Shown here: one piece after another, positions 1 through 8,386 of the stretch
Layout: each line of letters starts with the position of its first letter
Numbering within the stretch: the stretch's first letter is position 1
Assembly: GCA_016794805.1 (NCBI GenBank)
Contig: JAEUJI010000282.1
Coordinates: 1 to 39,978, forward strand
Origin: Gemmatimonadota bacterium
GTDB taxonomy: Bacteria > Gemmatimonadota > Gemmatimonadetes > Gemmatimonadales > GWC2-71-9
DNA: 39,978 bases
Direction: 5' to 3'
Program-made: the position numbers and the translations under genes
Notes under the pieces: model-generated
Database searches by the model: none
Seen by the model: the letters and a program-made list of their open reading frames with translations, nothing else
What the model was told of the DNA's origin: nothing

Positions 1-24
1 CGGCGGCCCCCCCGCGCCCACCCC

Positions 25-1011
25 ATGATCGGGAAGTCCGGGGAGTCGCTGCCGTCCGGTCTCTCCTCGGACGTCAAGGCCGAGGCGCAGCGACTCGGGT
101 TCCTCGCCTGCGGTATCACCACCCTCGAGCCGCTGCCCCACGCCGAGGCCCTGGACCGCTGGCTGAAGGACGGTCTGGGCGGGAACATGCGTTACCTGCA
201 CCGGCAGGCGAAGAAGCGAAAGAGCCCGCAGCTGGCTGACCGCGATGCCCGGCGAGCTGTTGTTGTTCTTGATAGCTACTACTACCCAGATCCCGGCCAA
301 CACATGCCGGATTCAGAACAGCCTGATGACAGTTCAGGGCCAGAAATAGCCAGATACGCGCGGGGAGAGGACTATCACCGCGTGACCCTGCGGCGGCTGG
401 ATGTCTTGGCGGCGTTTCTGCGCCAGAATGGCGCGCAAGCCGCGCGACCCTACGTGGATACCGGTCCGGTGGCCGAGCGGGAGCTGGCCCAGCGCGCCGG
501 TCTGGGGTGGATCGGGAAGAACACGATGCTGCTGCGCCCCGGGACCGGCTCCTGGTTCTTCATCGGGGTTGTCCTCACCGACCTGTTGCTCGAGCCGGAT
601 CAGCCCTTCGTCACCGATCACTGCGGCTCCTGTACCCGCTGCCTCGATGCCTGCCCCACGACGGCGTTCGTGGAGCCCCGCGTGCTCGACGCCCGCCGCT
701 GCATCTCATATGTCACCATCGAGCAGAAGGGCGGCATTGCGGACGAGATCGCGTCCGCGATGCGCGGCTGGGCATTCGGCTGCGACATCTGCAATGAGGT
801 TTGCCCCTGGAACGAGCGATTCGCCGCCCCCTCAGCGGTGCCGGAGTTCGCCCCGCGCGATGCCGTGGACCGGACCGATCCGACGTTCTTCGACGCCATG
901 GACGAGGCGGAGTTCGCCCGGCGCTTCGGGGACACGCCCCTTGCGCGTCCCGGGCTCGAACGGATGCGCCGCAACTGGCGGGCGGCGTGGGGGAGCCTCG
1001 GCCAGGCATGA
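25..1011 (+). CDS. queG: Epoxyqueuosine reductase QueG
   Basis: The family carries out the last step of queuosine synthesis, reducing epoxyqueuosine to queuosine in tRNA with cobalamin and two [4Fe-4S] clusters. The 328-aa product has both cysteine groups: C200, C203, C206 and C210 in CGSCTRCLDACP, then C253, C256 and C260 in CDICNEVCPW, with C226 between them. The VDTGP motif around D145 matches the catalytic aspartate region, and GLGWIGKNT follows as in the family. E. coli QueG has an extra C-terminal repeat domain that is missing here, giving the common short form. No Shine-Dalgarno is visible before the ATG, only C-rich sequence, and the window begins 24 nt upstream, so a slightly earlier start cannot be excluded. 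A VOC gene follows after 61 nt. Confidence 0.95.
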   Translation: MIGKSGESLPSGLSSDVKAEAQRLGFLACGITTLEPLPHAEALDRWLKDGLGGNMRYLHRQAKKRKSPQLADRDARRAVVVLDSYYYPDPGQHMPDSEQPDDSSGPEIARYARGEDYHRVTLRRLDVLAAFLRQNGAQAARPYVDTGPVAERELAQRAGLGWIGKNTMLLRPGTGSWFFIGVVLTDLLLEPDQPFVTDHCGSCTRCLDACPTTAFVEPRVLDARRCISYVTIEQKGGIADEIASAMRGWAFGCDICNEVCPWNERFAAPSAVPEFAPRDAVDRTDPTFFDAMDEAEFARRFGDTPLARPGLERMRRNWRAAWGSLGQA

Positions 1012-1072
1012 AGCCCCGGCTTCACACGCCGGTCCTCTTCCGCACTCTTCGGCGGCCGTTACCTTCCGCCCC

Positions 1073-1438
1073 ATGCCGACCCTGCATTCGATCGCCATCT
1101 TTGTCTCCGACCTCGAGCGGGCCAAGCGGTTCTACCGCGACGACCTGGAGCTGCCGCTCCTGCGGGAGGGCTCCTTCGGGGCCGAGTTTCTCGAGGGACC
1201 CACGCATCTCGGCGTGCACCCAGCGGTCCATCCCGACGCGCGCGCGATGGTCGGCCGGCACACCGGCATCACCCTCCACGTCTCCGGCCTGCTGGGCTTC
1301 TGTGAGCGCCTGCACGAGCGCGGGGTCCGCTTCATCAATGAGCCGACGCGGCAGGCGTTCGGCGTGATGGCGATGATCGCGGACCCGGACGGCAACGTCT
1401 TCGCCCTCTGGGACGACCACATCCCCGACGCCCACTGA
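1073..1438 (+). CDS. VOC-superfamily (glyoxalase/bleomycin-resistance type) protein
   Basis: A 121-aa protein with the vicinal oxygen chelate fold. It opens with HSIAIFVSDLERAKRFYRD and closes with the typical second-half strand MIADPDGNVFALWD. Members bind a divalent metal and act as lyases, dioxygenases, isomerases or antibiotic-binding proteins; the substrate cannot be read from sequence. The open frame runs far upstream inside queG, but the family N-terminus fixes the start at the ATG at 1073. No clear ribosome binding site precedes it. Its stop overlaps the plsC start by one base (TGATG), so translation of the two is probably coupled. Confidence 0.85.
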   Translation: MPTLHSIAIFVSDLERAKRFYRDDLELPLLREGSFGAEFLEGPTHLGVHPAVHPDARAMVGRHTGITLHVSGLLGFCERLHERGVRFINEPTRQAFGVMAMIADPDGNVFALWDDHIPDAH

Positions 1439-2205
1439 TGGCCCGACTCTACATCACCATCGTCTCGGTCTGGGTCTGGTTCGTGCTCGGAGCCTGCCTG
1501 CTGCTCTGGCTGCCGGTGCTCGCCGTCCTGCGAGTGGTGACCGCGCCATTCGACCGCGGCCGCTACTGGATCGGGCTCCTGTTCCGGCAGGTCGCGGTCG
1601 TCACCTCCACGCTCAATCCGCTCTGGCGCTTCCGGGTGACGGGGATCCTCCCGGAGAATCCGCGGCACCCGTACGTGGCTGTCTCCAACCATGAGTCGTT
1701 CGTGGACATCCTGCTCATGTCCCATCTCCCCTGGGAGATGAAATGGCTCTCCAAGGTGGAGATTCTGCGGATCCCGGTGCTGGGCTGGGACATGTGGCTG
1801 GCGGGAGACGTGCCGGTGCAGCGCGGGACCGCGAAGAGCGCGGTCAAGGCCATGCGGCGCTGCCGCGAGATCCTGCAGCAGGAAAAGGTCTCGGTCATGA
1901 TCTTCCCCGAGGGTACCAGGTCGCCCACAGCCGACCTCCTGCCCTTCAAGGACGGGGCGTTCCGGCTGGCCATCGAGGCCGGGGTGCCCATCCTCCCCAT
2001 GGTCGTCCACGGCACCGGGACCGCCCTCCCCAAACATGGCTGGCGCTTTGGCCGCTCCAACGCCGAAGTCCGGGTCCTCGAGCCCATCGAGACGACCGGA
2101 ATGACCGTCGCCGACGTCCCGGCGCTCCGGGAACGGGTGCGCACCCTGATCGCCCAGATCCGGGATGAGATGCGAAGCTGCGATCCCGCAGGCTCTGTGT
2201 CGTAG
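1438..2205 (+). CDS. plsC: 1-acyl-sn-glycerol-3-phosphate acyltransferase (PlsC family)
   Basis: The family acylates lysophosphatidic acid to phosphatidic acid at the inner membrane in phospholipid synthesis. The 255-aa product has an N-terminal hydrophobic segment (about residues 5-35), the catalytic NHESFVD block (H85 and D90 of the HX4D motif) and FPEGTRS at 156-162, which binds the acceptor phosphate. Length is normal for the family. The start overlaps the stop of the VOC gene by one base. A short inverted repeat (2200-2220) covers the stop codon. Assignment to the AGPAT family is firm. A related role, such as a lyso-ornithine lipid acyltransferase, is possible but less likely. Confidence 0.92.
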   Translation: MARLYITIVSVWVWFVLGACLLLWLPVLAVLRVVTAPFDRGRYWIGLLFRQVAVVTSTLNPLWRFRVTGILPENPRHPYVAVSNHESFVDILLMSHLPWEMKWLSKVEILRIPVLGWDMWLAGDVPVQRGTAKSAVKAMRRCREILQQEKVSVMIFPEGTRSPTADLLPFKDGAFRLAIEAGVPILPMVVHGTGTALPKHGWRFGRSNAEVRVLEPIETTGMTVADVPALRERVRTLIAQIRDEMRSCDPAGSVS

Positions 2206-2220
2206 TTGCAATTGCTACGA
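2200..2220. repeat. Short inverted repeat over the plsC stop codon
   Basis: TCGTA at 2200-2204 and TACGA at 2216-2220 are inverted copies, and the 8-nt palindrome GCAATTGC lies between them (2208-2215). It contains the plsC TAG. The stem is short with no T-run after it, so a terminator role is doubtful and an operator is equally possible. Confidence 0.3.
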
Positions 2221-2395
2221 ATCACTACAAAGACCTGATATCGGTCACCGCCCAGGCAGGCTCCGGCCTGTCGGAAGCTGCTCCCCCCGCGTCCCGGTGC
2301 AACCCGGGCCCGACACCGGCGTCCACCCTGACAGCGCGATCGCGTATATTTTCCTTGATCGTCGCCGAGCCGCCGAGCCACGAAGGAGCGTGAAG

Positions 2396-2572
2396 ATGTC
2401 GAAGCGAGAAGAGCAGAAGCTGGCCGCCCTGCTGAAGAAGCACGCTGGAAAGACCCAACCGGCGAAGAAGAACCTCTCGACCCAGTACGACAGCACGCTG
2501 CGCATCCGCCCCGAGGACCAGGACGAGACCGCCAAGGACCTGTTCAAGGAGATGAAGCGGCGGGAGTTCTAG
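2396..2572 (+). CDS. Small charged protein of unknown function (58 aa)
   Basis: I do not recognise this family. The 58-aa product is highly charged, with a lysine-rich N-terminal half (KREEQKLAALLKKHAGK), a middle that looks flexible (residues 25-40) and an acidic-to-basic tail ending KEMKRREF. It has no signal peptide or membrane segment. The start is supported by AAGGAG 8-9 nt upstream of the ATG. About 45 nt upstream is TATATT (2345-2350), a candidate -10 element, so it may have its own promoter in the 190-nt gap after plsC. Its stop interlocks with the stop of the convergent permease in a single CTAG. Codon use and the ribosome binding site argue for a real gene. Confidence 0.65.
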   Translation: MSKREEQKLAALLKKHAGKTQPAKKNLSTQYDSTLRIRPEDQDETAKDLFKEMKRREF

Positions 2573-3471
2573 GAGCGTCCGAGATCTCCCGGGGCCCGGG
2601 TCCTTCCCCAGGCCCCGGCGAGGACGAGCAGGGTCAGCAGGTAGGGCAGCATCAGGAAGAGCTGGTACGGCACCCCTAGCAGGAAGCTCTGGAAGAGGAA
2701 CTGCAGCGCCATCGCGGCGCCGAAGAAGAGCGCCGCCAGCGCCACCCGGACCGGGTGCCACCCCCCCAGCACCACGATCGCGATGGCGATGAACCCCCGC
2801 CCCGCGGTCATCTTCTCGGCAAAGGTCCCTACCTGCGCCAGGACCAGGCTCGCCCCCGCGAGCCCGGCCAGCGCGCCGCCGATCAGCACCGCGATCATCC
2901 GCACCCGCGCCACCGCGACTCCCGAGGCGCGTGCGTGCTCCGCCGCTTCGCCCGCCGCCCGGAGCCCCAGCCCCCAGGATGTCCGGTAGAGCAGCCACCA
3001 GCAGCAGGCGACGAGCAGGTAGGCCGCGTAAGTGAGGGCACTCTGGGCAAAGAGCGCCTCCCCGAGCACGGGGATGCGTGAGAGACCCGGCACGGGCAGG
3101 ATCCCGAGGGTGGGCAGCGAGAGACCCACGCCCTCCGCGCCGTACGCGTCACGGTAGATGGCGCCCGTCAGCCCCACGGCCGCGAGCGTGACGGCGGTGC
3201 CCGTGATGATCTGGTTGGCCCGGAATCGGACCGCCACCACGGCGAACAGCAGGCTGATGCACAAACCCGCCGCGGTCGCCGCGGCCACGCCCAGCAGCGG
3301 TCCTCCGGCGGTCGCGCCCAGCGCCGCGCCCAGGGCGCCAGCCAGCATCGCCCCCTCGATGCCGAGGTTGATCACCCCGGCTCGCTCGGCAATCGTCTCC
3401 CCCAACGCGGCGAGCAGCAACGGGGTGGCGACCCGGACCGCGGCGGTGAGAAACGTCTCGAGGAGGTCCAT
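2569..3471 (-). CDS. ABC transporter permease, nucleoside-type (BPD_transp_2, NupQ/YufQ-like)
   Basis: Second membrane subunit of a BMP-type importer. The 300-aa product is almost entirely hydrophobic and carries the family motif VINLGIEGAML near residue 40. The motif AIVVLGGWHPVRVA lies near residue 220, where these permeases have the loop that meets the ATPase. Relatives (NupQ, YufQ, RnsD) form a heterodimer with the longer permease encoded 6 nt upstream and import purine nucleosides. It is the last gene of a five-gene run and converges on the 58-aa gene with a shared CTAG stop, leaving no room for a separate terminator. Confidence 0.9.
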   Translation of the reverse strand: MDLLETFLTAAVRVATPLLLAALGETIAERAGVINLGIEGAMLAGALGAALGATAGGPLLGVAAATAAGLCISLLFAVVAVRFRANQIITGTAVTLAAVGLTGAIYRDAYGAEGVGLSLPTLGILPVPGLSRIPVLGEALFAQSALTYAAYLLVACCWWLLYRTSWGLGLRAAGEAAEHARASGVAVARVRMIAVLIGGALAGLAGASLVLAQVGTFAEKMTAGRGFIAIAIVVLGGWHPVRVALAALFFGAAMALQFLFQSFLLGVPYQLFLMLPYLLTLLVLAGAWGRTRAPGDLGRS

Positions 3472-3477
3472 GGTGAG

Positions 3478-4545
3478 CTAGCGGCTCGCCGGGTCCGTCG
3501 CTGCGGCGCCCGCCCGCCGCGCGGCCGGGTCCGCGAGGACGATCGTCAGGATCACCACCGCTTCCACGACGTAGACCGCCACGGCGGGAACGCCGGCGTC
3601 CCGCTGCATCGCGCCGGCGCCCGCCTCGAGGCCGGCGAACAGCAGGCCGGTGGCGACGATCCCCAGCGGGTGGAGTCGCGCGAGGAGCGCCACCGCGATG
3701 CCGGTGAACCCGAACCCGGGAGAGAGGTTCTGGAACAGGGCGAAGGTCGTCCCGGAGACTTCGCTGGCGCCGGCCAGCCCGGCGAACGCCCCCGAGACCA
3801 GGAGCGCAGCCGCGAAGAATCGCTCCGGCCGCACCCCGCCCATCACGCGCGCGGCCGCGGGGCTGAGTCCGACGGCACGGAGCTGGAACCCGGCAAGTGT
3901 GCGGCGGCCGAAGAGCCAGAGCGCCAGCGCGAGGCACAGGGCCACCAGCAGCCCGAGGTGCAGCCGGGAGCCGGGGAACTGGGGCAGGCGGGCCGCCCAC
4001 GGGAGGGGATCGCTCTGCGGGTAGGTGTGCTTCGATTCCTGGAGCGGACCGAGCACCATCCAGCTCACCAGCGCCTCGGCTACGAAGTTGAGCAGCAGGG
4101 TGCTGATGACCTCGAGCACGCCGAACCGCACCCGGAGGAGGGCGGGGACCGCGGCCCAGGCCAGCCCGGCGGCGAACCCGGCGAGCAGGACGGTCGGCAC
4201 CGCGACCAGGCGGGGCCATGTCCCCAGCGCCAGTCCGACCCAGGTTGCCGCGATGGCCCCGGCGTAGAACTGCCCCTCCGCCCCGATGTTGAAGGCGCCG
4301 GCGCGGAAGGCAAGTCCGATCCCGAGCCCGATCAGGATCAGCGGAATGGCCCGTGGAAGCAGGGCCGACAGGATGGCGTCCGGGGACCCCAGGGCCCCGC
4401 GCCAGAGCGCGGCGAGCGCGGGAAGCGGGGGATACCCTGCAGTGGCCAGCCCCAGGACCAGGACCGCCAGCCCGATCCCGAGCGCCAGGAGCGGTGTGCG
4501 CAGCGCATGGCCGTGCGACCGTAGCTGCGGGTCTTGGGGCATCAA
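3478..4545 (-). CDS. ABC transporter permease, nucleoside-type (NupP/YufP-like)
   Basis: First membrane subunit of the BMP-type importer, 355 aa with about ten hydrophobic segments. The diagnostic motif AFNIGAEGQFYAGA is near residue 85, the counterpart of the NLGIEG motif in the partner permease. A PGFGFTGIAVALLARLHP block near residue 280 matches the ATPase-contact loop. The start overlaps the end of the ATPase gene by 4 nt (ATGA), and the partner permease follows after 6 nt, so the three should be made together. Family knowledge points to nucleosides as substrate; the sequence alone does not prove it. Confidence 0.9.
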   Translation of the reverse strand: MMPQDPQLRSHGHALRTPLLALGIGLAVLVLGLATAGYPPLPALAALWRGALGSPDAILSALLPRAIPLILIGLGIGLAFRAGAFNIGAEGQFYAGAIAATWVGLALGTWPRLVAVPTVLLAGFAAGLAWAAVPALLRVRFGVLEVISTLLLNFVAEALVSWMVLGPLQESKHTYPQSDPLPWAARLPQFPGSRLHLGLLVALCLALALWLFGRRTLAGFQLRAVGLSPAAARVMGGVRPERFFAAALLVSGAFAGLAGASEVSGTTFALFQNLSPGFGFTGIAVALLARLHPLGIVATGLLFAGLEAGAGAMQRDAGVPAVAVYVVEAVVILTIVLADPAARRAGAAATDPASR

Positions 4546-6011
4546 CCGGCAGCCGCCTGCCCGCGGGTGCCGAGCATGGTGCGGCCGATCAGGTCCCGGC
4601 CCGCGCCTTCGGGCATCGGAATCAGCTCTCCCGCGGCCAGGACCAGGATCCGGTCGGCGACGTCGAGGAGATCATCGAGATCGGGGAGGTGCACCAGGAC
4701 CGCCGCTCCCTCCGCGGCCGCACGCCGCAGCCGGTCGTACACCTCCGCCGTCGCCCGCAGGTCGAGTCCCCGGACCGGGTTTTCCGCCAGCAGCACCCGC
4801 GGCCGGCGTTCCATCGCGTTGGCGATGATCTGCCGCTGCTGGTTGCCGCCGCTCAGGCGTTCGGCCGCGACGTCGGGGCCCGGCGCCCGGATGTCAAAGC
4901 GCTCGAGCAGCTCTCCCGCACGGCGCCCCGCCGCCGGCCAGTCGAGCCACCCGTGTTGCGCCCAGGGGGCGGCGCGTCCCTGGCTCAGCACCAGGTTCTC
5001 CGTCAGCGAGAGCTCCCCGATCTGGCCCTCGCTGGTACGGTCCTCAGGGATGAAGCTGACGGGACCAGTGACCTGGATGGTACCCCGGGCCGGCCGGGCC
5101 AATCCGGCGAGTGCCCGAAGCAGTTCCCGCTGGCCGTTGCCCTCGACGGCTGCCAGCCCGACCACCTCGCCGGCGCGCACCTGGAAGCTGGCGTTCCGGA
5201 TCCCGGTGCCGCCGCCGGCCGCGCCCGGGATCGCCAGGTCGCGGGCGTTGATCACGACCTCCCCCACCGCCGCGCGGATCCTGGGGGCAGGGCGCGCCGG
5301 AGCGGTCCCCAGCATGGCCGTGGCCAGCGTCTCCGGGCGCTCGGACTGGGCGGCCCCCGTTTGAATGACCTCCCCCGCCCGGAGCACCGTGATCCGGTCG
5401 GCGACGGCGAGGGCTTCCTGCAGCTTGTGCGTGATCAGGACCGTCGCCACGCCCCGGTCCCGGAGGCGCTGCACCAGTCCTAAGAAGGTGTCCGCCTCCG
5501 ACGGAGGCAGCACCGAGGTCGGCTCGTCCAGCAGCAGGATGCGGGCGTGGCCCGCGAGCGCCTTGAGCACCTCGAGCCGCTGCCGGAGGCCGGCGGAGAG
5601 TTCCCCCGCCAGCGCGTCGGGGTCGAGCGGCAGCCCGGCCTCCTCCGCCAGCCGGCGCACCCGGTCCCGCAGCCCGCGCCCACTGGGCGGCCAGCCGGCC
5701 GCGAGCGCGATGTTCTCCGCCACGGTGAAGACCGGAATGTCCGTGAAGTGCTGGTGGACCATCCCGATGCCGAGCCGTCGCGCCGCGAGCGGATTCCGGA
5801 TGATCACCTCGGCGCCGTCCACCAGGATGCGGCCGCCGTCCGGCTGCACCAGACCGAAGGCGATCTTCATGAGCGTGGACTTGCCCGCGCCATTCTCGCC
5901 CAGGAGGGCGTGGATCTCCCCTCGGGCCAGGGAGAAGTCCGCGCCCTTGAGCGCCTCCGTGCTGCCGTAGCGCTTCCGGATGGCAGTGAGGGTGAGGAGC
6001 GCGGCGGGCAT
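4542..6011 (-). CDS. Tandem-domain ABC ATPase of a nucleoside-type importer (NupO/YufO-like)
   Basis: Energises the importer. The 489-aa protein has two ABC domains in one chain. The first (about 5-235) has Walker A GENGAGKST at 38-46, signature LSAGLRQR and Walker B LLLDEPTSVL. The second (about 250-480) has a degenerate Walker A (EGNGQRELLRALAG) but an intact signature LSGGNQQRQ and NPVRGLD. This asymmetry is normal for the RbsA/YufO type, in which the second P-loop is weak. The gene overlaps the next permease by 4 nt and lies 54 nt after the Nif3-family gene. The short-chain permease pair downstream favours the BMP/nucleoside group over sugar importers. Confidence 0.92.
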   Translation of the reverse strand: MPAALLTLTAIRKRYGSTEALKGADFSLARGEIHALLGENGAGKSTLMKIAFGLVQPDGGRILVDGAEVIIRNPLAARRLGIGMVHQHFTDIPVFTVAENIALAAGWPPSGRGLRDRVRRLAEEAGLPLDPDALAGELSAGLRQRLEVLKALAGHARILLLDEPTSVLPPSEADTFLGLVQRLRDRGVATVLITHKLQEALAVADRITVLRAGEVIQTGAAQSERPETLATAMLGTAPARPAPRIRAAVGEVVINARDLAIPGAAGGGTGIRNASFQVRAGEVVGLAAVEGNGQRELLRALAGLARPARGTIQVTGPVSFIPEDRTSEGQIGELSLTENLVLSQGRAAPWAQHGWLDWPAAGRRAGELLERFDIRAPGPDVAAERLSGGNQQRQIIANAMERRPRVLLAENPVRGLDLRATAEVYDRLRRAAAEGAAVLVHLPDLDDLLDVADRILVLAAGELIPMPEGAGRDLIGRTMLGTRGQAAAG

Positions 6012-6065
6012 CAGGAACCCGGGTGCCTCAGCTGGCGGGCGGGCAGGCAGGCGCGGCGCCCCGCA

Positions 6066-6866
6066 TCACATCCCGGTGGGGTGATCGTGGAACTCCCAGG
6101 GAAGCCCGAACCGGGTCGCGAGGTGCTCGGCGAGGAGCCGGACGCCGATGGTTTCGGTGGCGTAGTGCCCCGCATACAGGACGTTGACGCCGAACTCCAT
6201 CGCGTCGAAGTAGGTGTGCGCGGCACCTTCTCCCGTGACGAAGGTGTCGCACCCCGCCTCCCGGGCCTGCAGGATGGCGCTCCCCGCCCCGCCGGTAATG
6301 ACTCCGATCGTGGAGACCACCGCCGGTCCGCCGGGAATCAGGCGCACTTCCGGCGCCACGATCCCCACGACCTCCGCCAGCCGTGCCGCGAGCGCGCCCC
6401 GATCACGGAGCAGCGCCGGAGCCCGGCCGGCGACTCCGATCAGGACTCCCTTGTGCTGGCCGAACGGCCGTTGCTCCTCGAGTGCCAGCAGTCGCGCCAG
6501 TCCGGCGTTGTTGCCCACTTCGGGATGGAGGTCAAGGGGGATGTGCGCCGCGTAGAGCGCGGCGTCGCGTTCCAGCAGGGCCCGGAGCCGACGGTAGCGT
6601 CGGCCGGTCACCGGCTGCGTCCCATCCCAGAACAGGCCGTGATGGACGAGGAGCAGTGCGGGCGCGGCGGTCGAGGGCGCGGGCGCACCGAGTCCCTCGA
6701 TGGTCGCCAGCGAGGCATCCACCGCCGCCACTACCCGGCCGACGACGCCCCGGTTCTCCACCTGCAGCCCGTTGTGGGCATTTCCATCATCGGGGATGTC
6801 CCGGATGCGCAGGTACTGATCCAGGTAGGCAACAATGTCGGCGAGGGGGACGGGCGTCGCGCTCAC
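6066..6866 (-). CDS. Nif3-like dinuclear metal centre protein (NIF3/DUF34 family)
   Basis: A 266-aa member of the NIF3/DUF34 family, whose toroidal hexamers bind two metals per subunit. The cellular role is unsettled; the family is often annotated as GTP cyclohydrolase 1 type 2. Seen here are HNGLQVE (31-37), LLLVHHGLFWDG (H75, H76, metal ligands) and the C-terminal AGHYATETIGV block carrying the second ligand set. The start is GTG at 6866, overlapping the lipoprotein stop by 4 nt (GTGA). It sits between the binding-protein gene and the ATPase gene of the nucleoside importer, which is not the usual neighbourhood. Confidence 0.88.
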   Translation of the reverse strand: MSATPVPLADIVAYLDQYLRIRDIPDDGNAHNGLQVENRGVVGRVVAAVDASLATIEGLGAPAPSTAAPALLLVHHGLFWDGTQPVTGRRYRRLRALLERDAALYAAHIPLDLHPEVGNNAGLARLLALEEQRPFGQHKGVLIGVAGRAPALLRDRGALAARLAEVVGIVAPEVRLIPGGPAVVSTIGVITGGAGSAILQAREAGCDTFVTGEGAAHTYFDAMEFGVNVLYAGHYATETIGVRLLAEHLATRFGLPWEFHDHPTGM

Positions 6867-7843
6867 TGGGCCGGACGTGCCGCGGTGGCGCCGGTGTCGG
6901 CGGCGATGATGGAATCACGCGCGGCGCTGACTGCCGCCTGCAGGGGCGCGGGGACGGTGGCAAGGAGCGCGGGGTTCGGGTCGTAGCGGATGACGCCGCT
7001 CCTGAGCCCGAACGACTCCACCTTCGGCACGAATCCTCCCGCCTTCGCTTCCCGGGCCACGGTCAGGAAGGCCCGGGGCAGGTCGATCACGGCCGAACCA
7101 AGCACTCGCTCGGGCGCCAGGGAGCTCTGGTCGAGGTTGGCGCCGAAGATGAAGGCCGCTGGCGATTCCTTCACCGCCTGGAAGGTGCCGAGCGCCGCCT
7201 GATCCGCGTTGTGGTGGAACATGTCGGCGCCGGCCTGGAGCAGCGCCAGCGCCGCCTCGCGCCCGGCCGCCACGTCGTCAAAGGTATTGAGATAGGTGGA
7301 ACGAGGTACGATGGCGGGGTTCATGCGTCGCGCGCCGGCCACCCAGGCGTCTTCGGCCAGCTTGATCGGCGGCAACTCGATGCCACCAACGAACGCGATG
7401 GTCCCGGTCCGGGACATGCCCCCGGCAACCATGCCGGCCAGGTAACTGGCCTCGTGCAGGCGGAAGATGAGCGGTGAAACGTTCCGGGCGACACGTTCCC
7501 CGGAGGTCACGACAAAGATCGTGGCGGGAAACTGCTGGGAGACCCGTTCCGCCGAACCCTGGAATTCGAAGCCGTGGCCGAAGACCAGGCTGTAGCCCTG
7601 GGCGGCGTAGGTCCTGAGGGCCTCCTCCTGTTCGGCCGGGGTCCGGGCCTCCACGTGACTCACGGCAACGCCGAGCGAGTCCCGGATCTGCTGCAGCCCG
7701 GCAAAGGCACCCGAATTCCAGGCCGCATCCGCGATCGACCCCGGGGTGACCAGTCCAACGCGGAATTCGCTGGTTTGGTTGTCCTTTGTACAACTACCAA
7801 GCACCAGGGCGGCGCAAATCGTCGTGGCAAGGAGGCGCATCAT
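6863..7843 (-). CDS. BMP-family substrate-binding lipoprotein of a nucleoside-type ABC importer
   Basis: The periplasmic receptor of the importer encoded downstream. I take the start at 7843 because AAGGTG lies just upstream and the protein then begins MMRLLATTICAALVLGSC, a lipoprotein signal with lipobox LGSC and lipidated C18. An upstream extension of the frame lacks this logic. The mature part (326 aa in total) has the PBP1-like BMP fold, with GLVTPGSIADAAWN at the start, FGHGFEFQGS and FVGGIELPP. PnrA and Med-type relatives bind purine nucleosides. It heads the run receptor, Nif3, ATPase, permease, permease. An inverted repeat about 50 nt upstream may be its operator. Confidence 0.9.
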   Translation of the reverse strand: MMRLLATTICAALVLGSCTKDNQTSEFRVGLVTPGSIADAAWNSGAFAGLQQIRDSLGVAVSHVEARTPAEQEEALRTYAAQGYSLVFGHGFEFQGSAERVSQQFPATIFVVTSGERVARNVSPLIFRLHEASYLAGMVAGGMSRTGTIAFVGGIELPPIKLAEDAWVAGARRMNPAIVPRSTYLNTFDDVAAGREAALALLQAGADMFHHNADQAALGTFQAVKESPAAFIFGANLDQSSLAPERVLGSAVIDLPRAFLTVAREAKAGGFVPKVESFGLRSGVIRYDPNPALLATVPAPLQAAVSAARDSIIAADTGATAARPAQ

Positions 7844-7889
7844 GTGATCACCTTGGCGACACCGACGGTTCACCTGAGATATCGAATCG

Positions 7890-7923
7890 GTGCGAAAATC
7901 GCCGCTTTCCACAACTTTCGCAC
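7890..7923. promoter_or_regulatory. Inverted repeat upstream of the nucleoside-binding lipoprotein gene
   Basis: GTGCGAAA at 7890-7897 and TTTCGCAC at 7916-7923 are perfect 8-bp inverted copies with an 18-nt spacer. They lie in the 120-nt gap between the bactofilin stop and the lipoprotein start, in a locally AT-richer stretch. The position suits an operator for the importer. No factor can be named from sequence. Confidence 0.35.
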
Positions 7924-7963
7924 ACTTATCAACGAATGTGGGAAGCCGCAGGTCGTTATTCCA

Positions 7964-8386
7964 CTAAACTTTGGACATCTGACCCGATTGTTCCTGCCCC
8001 GAGTATTGACCCCTCTCTCCGGGACCGAGTTCCATGGTGATCTGGCCGTTGACCCGACCCCCATCGGCGATGTGCAGGCGCTGGGTCCGGATATCGCCGG
8101 CCACCAGGGCGCCGGCCTGAATCTCGACCCGCTCCCCCGCGTGGATGCCCCCGTGAATCTCACCGCCCGCAACCACCTCGGCGGCGAAGATGTCCCCGCG
8201 GATGAGGGCTCCGGCCGCGATCAGGAGCTGGGTACCGGCCCGGACGGTGCCCTCCACCGTACCCTCGACCTTGACCACCCCTTCGCTCGAGATGTCGCCA
8301 GCGACCGTGGTGCCCACGGCGATGATGGTGAGCCCGGCGGCTTCGCCGGGGCGGCTGGAACCCTGGGGACGGGAGAAGATCGCCAT
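7964..8386 (-). CDS. Bactofilin
   Basis: Bactofilins are nucleotide-free polymer-forming cytoskeletal proteins with a right-handed beta-helix, used to localise cell-wall enzymes and, in myxobacteria, the ParABS machinery. The 140-aa product has a short N-terminal tail and then a core (about 20-125) of repeating short strands with regular Gly/Val/Ile spacing: VAGDISSEGVVKVEGTVEGTV, IRGDIFA, IHAGERVEIQ, VAGDIRTQRL. The C-terminus is a polar tail. Its ATG overlaps the stop of the M23 peptidase gene by one base, and it ends the mnmG-parA-parB-peptidase series. The bactofilin-M23 pairing is a known, recurring arrangement. Confidence 0.92.
   Translation of the reverse strand: MAIFSRPQGSSRPGEAAGLTIIAVGTTVAGDISSEGVVKVEGTVEGTVRAGTQLLIAAGALIRGDIFAAEVVAGGEIHGGIHAGERVEIQAGALVAGDIRTQRLHIADGGRVNGQITMELGPGERGQYSGQEQSGQMSKV

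Noticed and set aside
7900-7940. A replication origin based on DnaA-box-like words
   Set aside because: The matches are 7 of 9 at best and the gap is about 120 nt, with no dnaA gene or AT-rich unwinding region. Kept only as a low-interest note.
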